Shown here one piece after another: positions 22,084-32,428 of a DNA stretch of 64,000 bases (positions within the stretch are counted from its first letter, which is position 1; each line of letters opens with the position of its first letter). This stretch comes from Ophiosphaerella korrae (lineage: Eukaryota; Ascomycota; Dothideomycetes; Pleosporales; Phaeosphaeriaceae), in NCBI GenBank assembly GCA_028456385.1, contig JALNQF010000004.1, forward strand, positions 434,001 through 498,000. The letters are read 5' to 3'. The position numbers and the translations under genes were made by a program. The notes under the pieces were generated by a model. It was not told where the DNA came from. It did not search any database and was given only the letters and a program-made list of their open reading frames with translations.

Positions 22084-24618
22084 ATGGCAGCGAAAACAGC
22101 AACGAAGAAGGTTGCTTCAAAAGCCGGTGCCACCACGCTACCTCCGAAGAAATCGAGCACTCAGACTACGCTTATAGCCTCCGATTGGGCTAAGAAGTCG
22201 CCAATGAACAATGGGAGGACCAAACCCAAACCTCAGAGCACACCCAACGGCAATATCATGGCCTTCTTCAAAAAGGCCGAGGATATCAATAATAGAATAT
22301 TCTTGCAGGAGAGGGGGTCTGATCCTACACTTGCGCTCGAGGAGATTGAGGATAACATGGGATGGAGTGACGAGACGCCAAATGGCGTCATAGTATCAGC
22401 CAACGCCGAAGAACGCTACAATGAGAACAGTGTCAGCATTAAGAAGAGAAAAATGAATGAGGCATCACTACCAGCTTGTTCTCCTTCGCTCCCAGAAGAT
22501 ATAGATGGCGCTACGCAGGAAGAACTGTTGCCAGAAGTTCCCAGGCAGGCCCCCAAGCTACGCAGGAAGGCAGGCCCGTTCGTTGATGACTCGGATTCTG
22601 AAGACGATAACATAGACTTCCCTGCCCCGAACCTAGGTACGATGAAACTTGAAACGATTGAGCAGTCGACAATGTCTAAATCCTCGGAGTCAACTTCCTT
22701 AGATAACAACAACGACCCTGGTCCTACCCGGTCGACTTCACTGGAAGCTGAGTTAGCTTCACAGCTTGGCAGCGACGGCTTTGAGGAATTTGAAGGTATG
22801 GAGGATGATGAGTTGCCTGAAGGCGAAGAGTACGACGAAAGACGATGGATGCGAGAACAAGAAAAGCTTGAGAGGGAAGAGGCAGGCTTGGAAGGTGATC
22901 TTGATGATTTCAATGCTCCATCTATATTCCCCAACGATGCAGGAACAACGAAAGCAGATATACCCACTTGTCCAATATGTAATGGCATTCTTCCCGATCT
23001 GACGGAGCAAGAAGTGTCGATACATGTTAATGCCTGCCTAGATGGTAACCCGCTTCCATTACCTAGAGCGAAAGTCGAAGGAGATGGTAATTCAACACGT
23101 ACAACTAATGCTCAAGTGTTCAAATGCCCTATCAGGCAAGCCAAACCAGGTCAAGCAAATCCCTTCCAGCTAGGCACCGCCAATGTGGGACATGTATCAG
23201 CATTCTCGAAGTTGATGGCAGGTCATGCTGAAGATGCCGCATGGGCATCGGCAGCTGCAGAGAACAATGCGTCGCGTGGTAAACCTGCATACCAGCGCAC
23301 TTGTCCTTTCTACAAAATAATACCGGGCTTTTCCATCGCTGTTGATGCTTTCCGATATGGAGCTGTTAAGGGCCAGAACGCATACTTCCTTAGCCACTTC
23401 CACAGTGATCACTACGTTGGACTGACTTCAACTTGGTCACACGGGCCAATATACTGCAGTAAAGTCACCGCAAATCTTGTACGTCAACAGCTTCGTGTAG
23501 ATCCAAAATGGGTGGTGGATTTGGATTTTGAGATGAGGACAGAGGTGCCTAATACTCAAGGCGCTTTCGTGACAATGATCCCAGCAAATCATTGTCCGGG
23601 TAGTTCTCTTTTCTTATTCGAGAAGGAGATGGGCAAAGGCAAAGCTTCAAGACTGCAACGGGTACTCCATTGTGGAGATTTTCGAGCATGCCAAGCACAT
23701 ATTGAACATCCGCTCCTGAGACCTGATGTACTGGACACCGTGAGCGGGAAAAACAAGCAGCAAAACCTTGATGTTTGTTACCTGGACACGACCTATCTGA
23801 ACCCAAAATACGCTTTCCCTCCACAACAGCAAGTAATCCAAGCTTGCGCAGATATGTGTGTTAGTCTGAGCAAAGTACGGGCAGATGACGATGATGGATG
23901 GGAGCAGATGAAACGGGATCGTGCCAGACAAGGCATGGTGAAATTCGCCCGCAAAGATTCCAATATTGAAAACTCAGAAGACCCAAAAAGCCCTGAGCGG
24001 GGTCGCTTGCTCGTCGTTGTAGGCACGTATAGTATTGGCAAAGAGCGTGTCTGTATCGGTGTGGCGAAAGCACTCAACAGCAAAATATATGCACCCCCGA
24101 ACAAACAGCGTCTCTGTGCCGCTCTGGAAGATCCAGAGCTCAACGCACTGCTGACAAAAGATCCTCGTGCCGCACAGGTTCATATGACTCCTCTCTTCGA
24201 AATTCGCTCTGATACACTAAACGACTACTTACGGGAATATGCGGATACCTTTTCCCGCTGTGTCGGCTTTCGTCCATCAGGATGGAATTACCGACCACCA
24301 AACAGCCGTTTTACCGAATCGCCCGCCGTACAAACTGTATTGCATTCGCAACACTGGAGAAGCACTTTTTCAATGAAGGATCTCACACCTCAGCGCGGAA
24401 GCACCAGCCGAGCGAGCTGTTTTGGTGTGCCATATAGTGAGCATAGCAGTTTTAGAGAGCTGACTATGTTCTGCTGCGCCTTAAGAATTGATAAAATCAT
24501 CCCAACAGTGAACGTTGGGAGTGCCAATAGTCGAGAGAAGATGAAAGCCTGGTGTGATAGATGGACGGTGGAGAAGAAAAAAAACGGACTTTTCAAACTG
24601 GACAAGGATGGATGGTAA
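22084..24618 (+). CDS. PSO2: DNA cross-link repair nuclease PSO2/SNM1
   Basis: A 5' exonuclease of the SNM1 family that processes interstrand cross-links in the nucleus. The intronless ORF gives 844 aa. A UBZ4-type zinc finger (C296, C299, H314, C318: CPICNGILPDLT then HVNAC) should bind ubiquitin, perhaps on PCNA. The metallo-beta-lactamase core has HFHSDH (H438, H440, D442, H443), PANHCPGSSLFLFE and HCGDFRAC. The beta-CASP/DRMBL part follows with VVGTYSIGKERVCIGVAKAL and, at the C-terminus, FGVPYSEHSSFREL. Near the N-terminus NGNIMAFF (residues 55-62) resembles a PCNA-interacting box with Asn in place of Gln. Residues 1-290 are otherwise disordered and acidic. Length and order match fungal SNM1 proteins. 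Confidence 0.95.
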   Translation: MAAKTATKKVASKAGATTLPPKKSSTQTTLIASDWAKKSPMNNGRTKPKPQSTPNGNIMAFFKKAEDINNRIFLQERGSDPTLALEEIEDNMGWSDETPNGVIVSANAEERYNENSVSIKKRKMNEASLPACSPSLPEDIDGATQEELLPEVPRQAPKLRRKAGPFVDDSDSEDDNIDFPAPNLGTMKLETIEQSTMSKSSESTSLDNNNDPGPTRSTSLEAELASQLGSDGFEEFEGMEDDELPEGEEYDERRWMREQEKLEREEAGLEGDLDDFNAPSIFPNDAGTTKADIPTCPICNGILPDLTEQEVSIHVNACLDGNPLPLPRAKVEGDGNSTRTTNAQVFKCPIRQAKPGQANPFQLGTANVGHVSAFSKLMAGHAEDAAWASAAAENNASRGKPAYQRTCPFYKIIPGFSIAVDAFRYGAVKGQNAYFLSHFHSDHYVGLTSTWSHGPIYCSKVTANLVRQQLRVDPKWVVDLDFEMRTEVPNTQGAFVTMIPANHCPGSSLFLFEKEMGKGKASRLQRVLHCGDFRACQAHIEHPLLRPDVLDTVSGKNKQQNLDVCYLDTTYLNPKYAFPPQQQVIQACADMCVSLSKVRADDDDGWEQMKRDRARQGMVKFARKDSNIENSEDPKSPERGRLLVVVGTYSIGKERVCIGVAKALNSKIYAPPNKQRLCAALEDPELNALLTKDPRAAQVHMTPLFEIRSDTLNDYLREYADTFSRCVGFRPSGWNYRPPNSRFTESPAVQTVLHSQHWRSTFSMKDLTPQRGSTSRASCFGVPYSEHSSFRELTMFCCALRIDKIIPTVNVGSANSREKMKAWCDRWTVEKKKNGLFKLDKDGW

Positions 24619-25601
24619 AGGGTGACATCTCAGCTTTTGGTACCATAGCTTGACATCACAATCGCTTTGCTGATTACACTTCTACTCGTAGTTTGAGTCT
24701 TCTTTATAGCTGTTCAGTCACAACCCTAACGTCTACCTCCCACAAAACACTGAGAAATAGCCTAAAGAAGCGAGCCTCCTGGTCACGAGGCCTTGTTGCT
24801 TCACTCCTGTTCACCAGTGTGGCCTCTAGTCCACAAGGGTCTCAAACTGGCCCCGATTCGTACTTGCCGTGCATCCACACAACCATTCAAATATAACTGG
24901 ATAGGCTGCGATCGATGCGGTTACACCAAAAGCTTACGGGCTCCGATTGAAACCAAGAGAGGAGCACTCTCTCCTAAAAAATGGCCCCCATCACATATCT
25001 GATATGGGGTGATGGGCAGCTTTGCATTAGCCGACTGACTGTTCATAGAGAGTAGTATTATCATTATCCTATATGCTTATGGTGCTAAAATCATGATTGT
25101 ATAACTCCCTGGCAGTGAGTCGAAATTCGTATGTTCAGTTAGAGGAAAGATCAAAGACAGTAGCTTAAAAAAGGCCCCATAATCGCTAAAGGATGCCTGT
25201 CATTCGCAACACACCCTCTAGTATCTGGATGTAATATTTGGTTAGGTTGTGCGTTCTCGCGGGCAGCCAGTCACTTGGTGGCAACACTTCTTACCAAGGC
25301 GCTGGTCTAGATCATTGGCATTGAGCACACCTGACTATGGCAAAAGTGAATGTATACTAATCATGATGGGTTTGATATATGATGTAGAACTACACCCAAT
25401 AGGGTCAATCTAGACACCCATGCCACTACTATCGGCACACCTTGCCCATGCACCACAATTGCCGAGTAGTAATAGCACTACCGGTGCTCAGCCAAGTTGA
25501 ACGTGACGACCATATTCTAAAGAGACTATATGAGTTTGATATCATGCATTATTGGAACGCCATTTCGTCATCTTGACTGAGATCTGACACAGCCAGCCAC
25601 C
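24619..25601. other. intergenic, 3' of PSO2 and AA9 promoter
   Basis: 983 bp between tandem plus-strand genes. Short frames only. No coding, RNA or repeat feature is supported; the upstream part of the LPMO gene must contain its promoter. Confidence 0.5.
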
Positions 25602-26417
25602 ATGCATCTCCTCACTCCCTTCATATTGCTAACAGGTGTCGCCCAAGCGCATTGTAAGTCATTCAAATCGACAGCTACTCCAGAATTTAATCCTATATAG
25701 ACCGCTTCTCCAAGATCATCGTCAATGGTGTCCCCGAAAGCAAAGAATGGATCGCTGTTCGTCAAACCAAGAACTACCAATCAAACTCTGGTGTTACCTC
25801 TGTCACCTCAGGCGACATGCGTTGTTTCCAGAATCGCGCTGGTACTAGCACCGCTAGTGTTGCAGCCGGTGAAGATCTGGGTTTCGTAGCCGAGTCCAGC
25901 ATCACCCATTTTGGGCCTGTTCAATTCTACATGGCCAGAGTGCCAGATGGTGCTAACATCAATACGTGGGAACCGAGTGGGAATGTGTGGTTCAAAGCGG
26001 CAAGTATCAGTGCACGGGGGAAGCCATTGACCAGTGGACCTGAGACTTGGCCGGCTTATCGTATGTCGGACTTTCATACAGCTATCTTAAACTCCTGGTT
26101 ATATTTTGGTCATGTGCACTGACAGTCGATTAGAGAAATCTACGGCTTCTTTCAAGATTCCCAAGAACACGCCATCTGGTAAATATCTTGTGCGTATTGA
26201 ATCCATCGCGCTGCACCAGGCGCAAAGCGTTGGTGGCGCACAAATGTACTTGTCTTGTGCGCAAATCGAGGTGACGGGTGGTGGGAGTGGAACACCAGGT
26301 CCACTTGTGGCATTTCCGGGTGCGTATAACGCAAATGACCCAGGACTTAGGTGGAGTTATTATCCGATTGCGACGAGTTATACAGCCCCAGGACCAGCGG
26401 TGTGGAACGGAGATTGA
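25602..26417 (+). CDS. AA9 (GH61) lytic polysaccharide monooxygenase, secreted
   Basis: A copper enzyme that cleaves cellulose oxidatively outside the cell. Exons 25602-25653, 25701-26060 and 26134-26417 give 231 aa. A 16-aa signal peptide (MHLLTPFILLTGVAQA) is followed by His17, which becomes His1 of the mature protein and half of the copper histidine brace. The second brace residue is His87 in SITHFGPVQFYMARV. Gln174 and axial Tyr176 are in QMYLSCAQIEV. Cysteines in GDMRCFQN and YLSCAQ can form the usual disulfide. There is no carbohydrate-binding module: the protein ends soon after a short GGGSGTPGP linker-like stretch and a tail. Intron 1 falls just after the His17 codon, so exon 1 encodes only the signal peptide and the catalytic His. 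Introns are 47 and 73 nt. Substrate and regioselectivity cannot be read. Confidence 0.94.
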
Positions 26418-27635
26418 TAAAGGAAAAGCAGTGGCGGATAGTTTGTGGGCATGGGTAACCATCGTGGGAGTCTATATGGCTCTATTAGAGGCTCGCCGTT
26501 TAGATAGTAGGACAAAGAAACCTCTTTCTTGACCCTGAAAAAACTGTCGTGATACTTTGTGAGTGGCTTACTGTTACGTTCAACTCATCTCTTGCGAACG
26601 GCTCGTGAATGAAAGGCAACGCCTAAGATATTTCTCGGGGCTCATCCCGATTCTTTCATGCTCTATTATCATCGAGCCCACTTGGTATGGAAAACTTAAT
26701 ATTGCCTCCAAGTGGCTTGATTATCGTCCTATTTGCATTGAGTTGTAGTCAAAGAAAATCATCGAGTTAGATTTTGCCCATGGCAGCTAGTTGAGACACT
26801 CCTGTAATCCATAGGTTACCGTTTCATTATTGCAGATTTCTTTGTCCGAAATCATAGCCATGTCTGATCTGCTCATGCTCTGACTGTTAAACTTCTGACA
26901 GTCGAGAGCCTGACTCAGTTTCCTATAGCCACTCATATCCTGTTCTTGACAAGTTCATATACCATCCACTATGGCACCTCTGCATATACACCCAACGCAT
27001 CATATGAAAGCCATTGTAGTTAGAAATCTTTGGGCTAAGGTATGATGGCGTATGAGGTTTGTGGGTGCTGAGGAGCATCATATAATTGCCATGCTTCCTA
27101 ATGATCTATGAAAGCTAATACGAAAGCGTCGAGTAATTATATAACCCGTGATGTAGCTGATCCGAAGGGGTGACAGTTTCTAGTAAGATAACTGGCGATG
27201 TCGTGAATGTCATGCTCAAGTTTGGTAAACTCTAAGGACTTATGCAAGATATTGTTCAACCTTTCTTGCAATCTCTCCTTCTCTACGCATACATATAAAC
27301 GAAATCCCTGAACTAAGAGTCATAATGACTGTTGCAATTAGTTCAATGCTTTGCGAGTTTAATAAACGTGAATGCTGCGAGTCTAAAAGCAATCGAAAGA
27401 TATGCAAATCGAAAGAAAAGGAGAAAAAGATCATCCGAGTCGGACTCTACCAAAGTTGATTACCGAATCATGACATTGGCCAATAATCGTGTCATATAGG
27501 GCTCTGCGAAGTTATAGGCTGAGGTGTAAAGATCCATGCGAGGCCCATCAGTGGGCGGTGGAAGTCACTGCTGCTGTCAATTGGACAGCGACCATAGAGA
27601 ATATAAAGACTAGGCCAAGGAAGCAAATAAGTACC
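26418..27635. other. intergenic between convergent AA9 and ATP25-like genes
   Basis: 1.2 kb. I looked here on minus for a continuation of the ATP25-like gene and found only an unrelated short hydrophobic frame (27240-27434). Nothing else is supported. Confidence 0.5.
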
Positions 27636-28403
27636 TTAGTCGTTTTGTAGTGTTCCTGTATCTAATGAGTTTCTTAAAACACCACCCCATAAGGTCTCAA
27701 GATCAGTCTCTGCTCGCTTCTCCTCCGTAAACATCTGCACCACAAGATTGACGCTAGGTTTAACATCTCTAAAGCCAACGAAGTCCTTGTTATTACCAGG
27801 CATGTATATATCGTTGGGGTGAGCTTCGATTGTGCTGGTACAGCAAATCCAACCGGTACGTATACCATCATCGATGTTGCCCTCAGGAAGGGCGCCGCCG
27901 ACATTAGCTAACATTCTCATACGCTTTGCTTTCCGCCTCAGTTTAATCTTTAACTCATTACGCCCTAGTAAGCCAGCAGCATTTGCCTTAAGGTTATACT
28001 CTTGTCGAAGCCATCTCGTAAAACGATCAGCGGCTACGTGTAGATGTTTCTCTGACCGCGCAGTTGCTATTATCATAACAAGCTTAGGGCCTAGCGCGGG
28101 TGGTGGATCAAGGTGGCGTATATCAAGTAACTGGAGGTTGTCAAGGCCAGCGGTCCTAGCTACGTATTCGAGAATCGGGCTTAATAGTGGAGGTGGATTC
28201 GATGGAAGGTCAGGAAGGTCGGCCAGCTCTTGGGGGTGGTTGGGTGGCGATGAATCTTGTCGGAGGTACCATGGTACCGAGGCAGAGGCAGGTGCGGTTA
28301 CTGTTCGTGTGGTAAAAGCGTATGGTGACGGACATCTTGCTATGGCTCGCGACGATGCTGCACGCAACAGAAGCATGCTGGGGTGGTGTGGCGTGGGGTG
28401 CAC
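27636..28403 (-). CDS. ATP25: ATP25-type mitochondrial protein, RsfS-like part only
   Basis: A 255-aa intronless protein. The N-terminus (a basic, Arg-, Ala- and Ser-rich leader MLLLRAASSRAIARCPSPYA; an upstream Met adds nine residues) fits a mitochondrial presequence. VPWYLRQD is followed by LPDLPSNPPPLLSPILEYVA, LDIRHLDPPPALG, MIIATARSEKHLHVAADRF and GLLGRNELKIKLRRKAKRM. These are the hallmark blocks of the RsfS/ribosome-silencing-like part of fungal Atp25. Yeast Atp25 is a two-part protein whose C-terminal half stabilises the ATP9 (Oli1) mRNA and is freed by cleavage. Here the frame ends soon after ETLWGGVLRNS with no second half downstream. Whether this is normal for the lineage or a loss is open, and a role in ATP9 mRNA stability should not be assumed. 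Confidence 0.85.
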   Translation of the reverse strand: MHPTPHHPSMLLLRAASSRAIARCPSPYAFTTRTVTAPASASVPWYLRQDSSPPNHPQELADLPDLPSNPPPLLSPILEYVARTAGLDNLQLLDIRHLDPPPALGPKLVMIIATARSEKHLHVAADRFTRWLRQEYNLKANAAGLLGRNELKIKLRRKAKRMRMLANVGGALPEGNIDDGIRTGWICCTSTIEAHPNDIYMPGNNKDFVGFRDVKPSVNLVVQMFTEEKRAETDLETLWGGVLRNSLDTGTLQND

Positions 28404-30255
28404 AATTTCTTCGACTTTCTGCTCATGGCGGGCCGAGCGTGAGACGAGCCACGTGACCTAGCTTCAGCTCGCAGGCCCTCACGCATGTCATAGGCCGAGA
28501 AGAATCGCCACTTGCGATTCACCATTGTTTTAGGGAACGATTTCAGAATCAGGCCGTCATGTCTCGATAGAAAGTATAAGTCAGCCGTGAAGTGTAAGTA
28601 TCTAAGGGCAAGCTACATCTAGATCACTCGACTCGTTATGTTACTTTCTGCCATCAGCTTGCTTTCCCCCAGTATTCCCAGAGATGCATTCACCAAACAG
28701 CATGACCATACACAGAACGTTGATCAGAGCGCATGAGGGATATCTTCCATCAACATTGCCGCATTAGCAATGTATCTAAAAGCTTGCCAAAGTTGCTATA
28801 AATACCAGAACTGTGAGTTTTGACATGCATTCTGTTCTTCGTAGTCAGATCGGTGATCAGACCAGGGGCGTCCATCGCGACCGAGCAAACCCAATTACAG
28901 ACACTATTTATTCGAATCCTAGGCGCCCCAGCAACTCTCTCAGCCATGTATTTCCATTGGCCATAAACCGAAGTCTCTAGACCCTGTTTGGGTCATCATA
29001 CTGCGCCCCAACGCCATCGTACCATTTTGGACCCCACTTAGGATAAAATCAATATGTGCCCGTGCAGAGCACCTCCAGACCCACTAATAAGATCATGCAT
29101 TTTCCCTGTATTCCGTACAGTAAGTGTAGACTTGGCGTCCCTGATCGATGCATAACATTGCTTTTTGTACCGTACTTTCGAAGACGATAATAAAGTAGCT
29201 TGGCACATTTTCTCAACAGTTTTCCTAGCTTGTGCAAAGCCATCTCAGCTGCCACCATAAGACCTACGCGTCTGAGTGAACTGAGATAGACTTACTGTGC
29301 CTTGCCTTATGTATGAGGGTGCACTTGGTACTACTCTACAACCCCTGAACTGTGTCAATAGATCTCCATTTCAGCTCGTAAATTTTTCATGCCCACCCTC
29401 TGGACCATATTGAAGGCAGCAAAAACTGAGCAAGTTGTTTTATATTCATTCCATCTCAAATCACCAGCTGCATATTGGGCAAAAAAACAAATCGTCATCA
29501 ATGATGCCAGCACTTTATTTTGCCAATGAATAATATGCTGTGCAACTTCAGTGAGCCAGCATATGACGGTGGCCTGATCATAAAATGCTTAGAACATGCA
29601 TATAGCTTGGATACGTAGAAGAAAGCTGGAAATAGTAAACACATGGTTTTTCTTTTGTCAACTGAGAAAGGCGCGTATTGTTCGACCTTCTGTCCCTAGG
29701 CAAAGGTTTTTGAAAAGTAAGCTAGAAAATTACAGATAAGGTAGAAGTGTTTCAATGCCTCCAGTTCTCTAGTTCTATACTGTATTACACATTGTAGATA
29801 TCTAGCTATATTATTACTAGGAGAGTAATTTCCTTAATTTTTTAGTCCGTTAGAAGCTACCTAGGCATAGGAACGGGGGGCCGAATAACAAAGACAGGGG
29901 TCTTCCAAGACTCTCTATACCCCGCTTCTCGAGGTGTTTCGTATCAACATCCATAGAATCCCTTCCATATTACATGTGGATTAAAAAAGCAAGGCCCTAA
30001 TTAACAGACGGTAGTTGCTAGTTGCTACCTGATAGTTTGAATACACCCAACTAGTTGTGGCTGAGGTAGAGTCTGCTTGAAGCTAACTCATGCTACCCTC
30101 CAGTAGCAAAAAGCGAGTACATTGTTTATAATAAACTCGGTATAGAGGCAATATGACTAAAATAGTCTCCCAAAATACCTACAAGTGATACCACGCACTT
30201 TAAAAAATGTCGCAAGGTTACACCATCGTTTCCTCATAAAGATCATTCATCACAC
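28404..30255. other. intergenic, ATP25-like promoter and possible gene relic
   Basis: 1.85 kb. Minus-strand frames at 28750-28947 and 29049-29258 lie next to each other and read like protein in places (for example LITDLTTKNRMHVKTHSSG), but I could not join them across convincing splice sites nor recognise a family. The stretch from about 29500 to 30200 is AT-rich and holds nothing I can name. Confidence 0.4.
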
Positions 30256-31218
30256 TCAACATATAATCCCCACAAACCCCTCCTCCTTTGCCTGGACGGC
30301 CTCCTCCAAGCTGGCCACTTGCTTGAACTTATTTTTGGGCATGCGCTTCTTCCCAAACCCTACAGCAGCGCCTACGAACATGATTGAATCACCTCTCAGC
30401 GCCTCATAGTACATAATGATTCCCGCCGCTTTGCGACTCTCGGCGACTAGTAACTTAGTGCCGCTCGGGGTGTGGCGATTCTGTGCCACAATGAGATAAG
30501 TGACGTTCGCAGTAGTTTCTGGGACGATATCTTTGTCTAACGCGCGAGACAGGTAGACAGAGGGAAGGTCAATGGTAGTCGCGTTATAGAAAGGGGAGCG
30601 GTTTCGCCCACGGCGTGCTATGGGATAGATCAGGTCCTCGGAGTCCGAATCTCCGTCAAACCTATTCTTGGTTCGCGAAGTCTCCTGTAGATTTATTTCG
30701 TGGACATTGAGCGCGAAGAGCCATGACCATTTCCTCACGTCATTTTCCGTGAAGGGATAAGTAGTCAGGTATATGTTTCCCCGTGATGGGAAAGGGAGGT
30801 TTACAATGCCGTCATACTTGTCCACCTGGTCCAGAAGATGCGTGGATGAGTCGAGATGTATTGTATTGTCGCGAGCAACGTGAACAACTCGATTTCTTCG
30901 TATTGGTGAGGGCGAGTACTGGCGTATGTAAGGGTCGGGTACACGACGACGCGGGCGGCGATATTGCCCATCGTCCCAGTCGCTTGATTGATTGCTATCC
31001 TGGCGTGCTAGCTTGGGAATATTACCCTCATTGACATCTTCTGCAACATTTTCGGCTTTATTTAGAATGTCAACAGGCTTGGTGTTGGTGGTAATTGTGG
31101 GTTCCACTTCCGACGCTGGGACGGGAGTATTGTTGTTGTTGTCAGTCGAAGCCATAGTGCCTATCCTTGAGGAAATTGGATCAATGACGGTCCACTCAGT
31201 CTCTGTTTGGACGGGCAT
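30256..31218 (-). CDS. uncharacterised protein with conserved-looking C-terminus
   Basis: A 320-aa intronless protein I do not recognise. Residues 1 to about 120 are low complexity: an Asn/Pro/Thr-rich start, then an Arg-rich patch (YRRPRRRVPDPYIRQYSPSP). After residue 120 the sequence looks folded, with alternating hydrophobic strands (YDGIVNLPFP, NIYLTTYPF) and a C-terminal block VTYLIVAQNRHTPSGTKLLV followed by ESRKAAGIIMYYEALRGDS. No catalytic motif, signal peptide or membrane segment is evident. A second start at Met22 (MASTDNNNN) is equally plausible. The good codon-level coherence over 960 bp makes a real gene likely. Confidence 0.7.
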   Translation of the reverse strand: MPVQTETEWTVIDPISSRIGTMASTDNNNNTPVPASEVEPTITTNTKPVDILNKAENVAEDVNEGNIPKLARQDSNQSSDWDDGQYRRPRRRVPDPYIRQYSPSPIRRNRVVHVARDNTIHLDSSTHLLDQVDKYDGIVNLPFPSRGNIYLTTYPFTENDVRKWSWLFALNVHEINLQETSRTKNRFDGDSDSEDLIYPIARRGRNRSPFYNATTIDLPSVYLSRALDKDIVPETTANVTYLIVAQNRHTPSGTKLLVAESRKAAGIIMYYEALRGDSIMFVGAAVGFGKKRMPKNKFKQVASLEEAVQAKEEGFVGIIC

Positions 31219-31710
31219 ATAAAGCTACCTAGGTATGCTTTAGAAAGTAGAGAATATTATGAACGAAGACACGCCTTAAAATCAATACTAAAGACCAAAT
31301 CCTGCAAACACACCACTATATACTTCTCATCTCTTGGCAAGGCTCACCAGAACTTCAGCCTTCAGCCTAGCAGAGCGGAGCATGGTGCGGGATCGCGTCG
31401 AATCACGAATACGAACAAGGCGTTTAGATCGTGGGTAGCCTGTAAAATCGATGTAAGCATGCTCAGCTGGAAAGCTGAGAGGCGCACGATTACACGATGG
31501 CGTTTTCTGCCTAGTGGTTGCCTTGAGCGTATGCAGCTGATGGAAAGAGACAGACGCGGTGTGACGTGAGCGCAAAGCAGCTATGATTTTTTGTTCAGGA
31601 GTAAGAGTGCTGAATAACGCGGTTTTCAATCGTCAGCGTAAAGTGATAGAAAGGTCAGACCCGAGATGTTAGATGACGAGCAATTCTAAAGGGCGCTGTG
31701 TGTGTATATG

Positions 31711-31746
<36 letters not shown>

Positions 31747-32428
31747 CATGTGTGTGTGTTGACCGCCTGAAGTCTCGCCGCCTTCGGGTCCCGGATTCCG
31801 CATTTACGTTGCCTACCATTATCTCAAATTCTTACCTTCGAGTTTCTGTTGAATAATCTCGATGGATTCTTCTAGTGCTAGAAGCATATGCCTTCTGGTC
31901 AAGTGCCTGCTAAGCAATTAGCCATGTTCATTGAAACCGCCAGTCGCGGAACTTTCTCCGTCCGACCGAAAACGTATAGCATCCTGGTACTTCATTCGCG
32001 AACCCTGGTCTACATGCTGCATACAAGCTATTGATATCAATACCAACGAACCTGCGACGTCTAAAAGTCAACTATAGGGTGAGCTCAAACGCAGCCTAAT
32101 TTAGCCCGTAAGCAGTAGAGTAGTGGGTGTATAGTAGGCCCAACATATAATTTCAAGTTATTTCACGACCGGGTACGGTAGTGTTATGGTGCGGTCCGGC
32201 AGTTCAGGTTCGAAATGAAGATACATGAATGTAGCCGTCGTGGTACGCGAGATTTATATCGATAATTGTCTTGTAGATAATTAAGGCCGAAGTAGGCGCG
32301 ACTTGATGGTAAAAAAAGTACTGTATTATTAATCTAAGGGTGGAGCCAACTCAAGTCACGCTCCACTGCTAGTGCATTAACGAAAAATATTATTACCGGT
32401 ATTCAGATAGTTAAACGCCAAATTTAAG
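31219..32428. other. intergenic with TG/TA microsatellite
   Basis: 1.2 kb between tandem minus-strand genes. It holds the dinucleotide tract listed separately; the frames at 31207-31569 plus and 31327-31629 minus have no recognisable content. Confidence 0.5.
31697..31760. repeat. TG/TA dinucleotide microsatellite
   Basis: An unbroken alternating purine-pyrimidine tract: TG units, then TA units (about 31706-31727), then TG units again with one CA interruption. Such tracts can adopt Z-DNA or cruciform-like forms and are hypervariable in length. Confidence 0.92.

Noticed and set aside
20626..28403. Possible secondary-metabolite cluster around the 2OG-oxygenase
   Set aside because: Neighbours are DNA repair, LPMO and mitochondrial genes. 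No core synthase, transporter or tailoring set is present.
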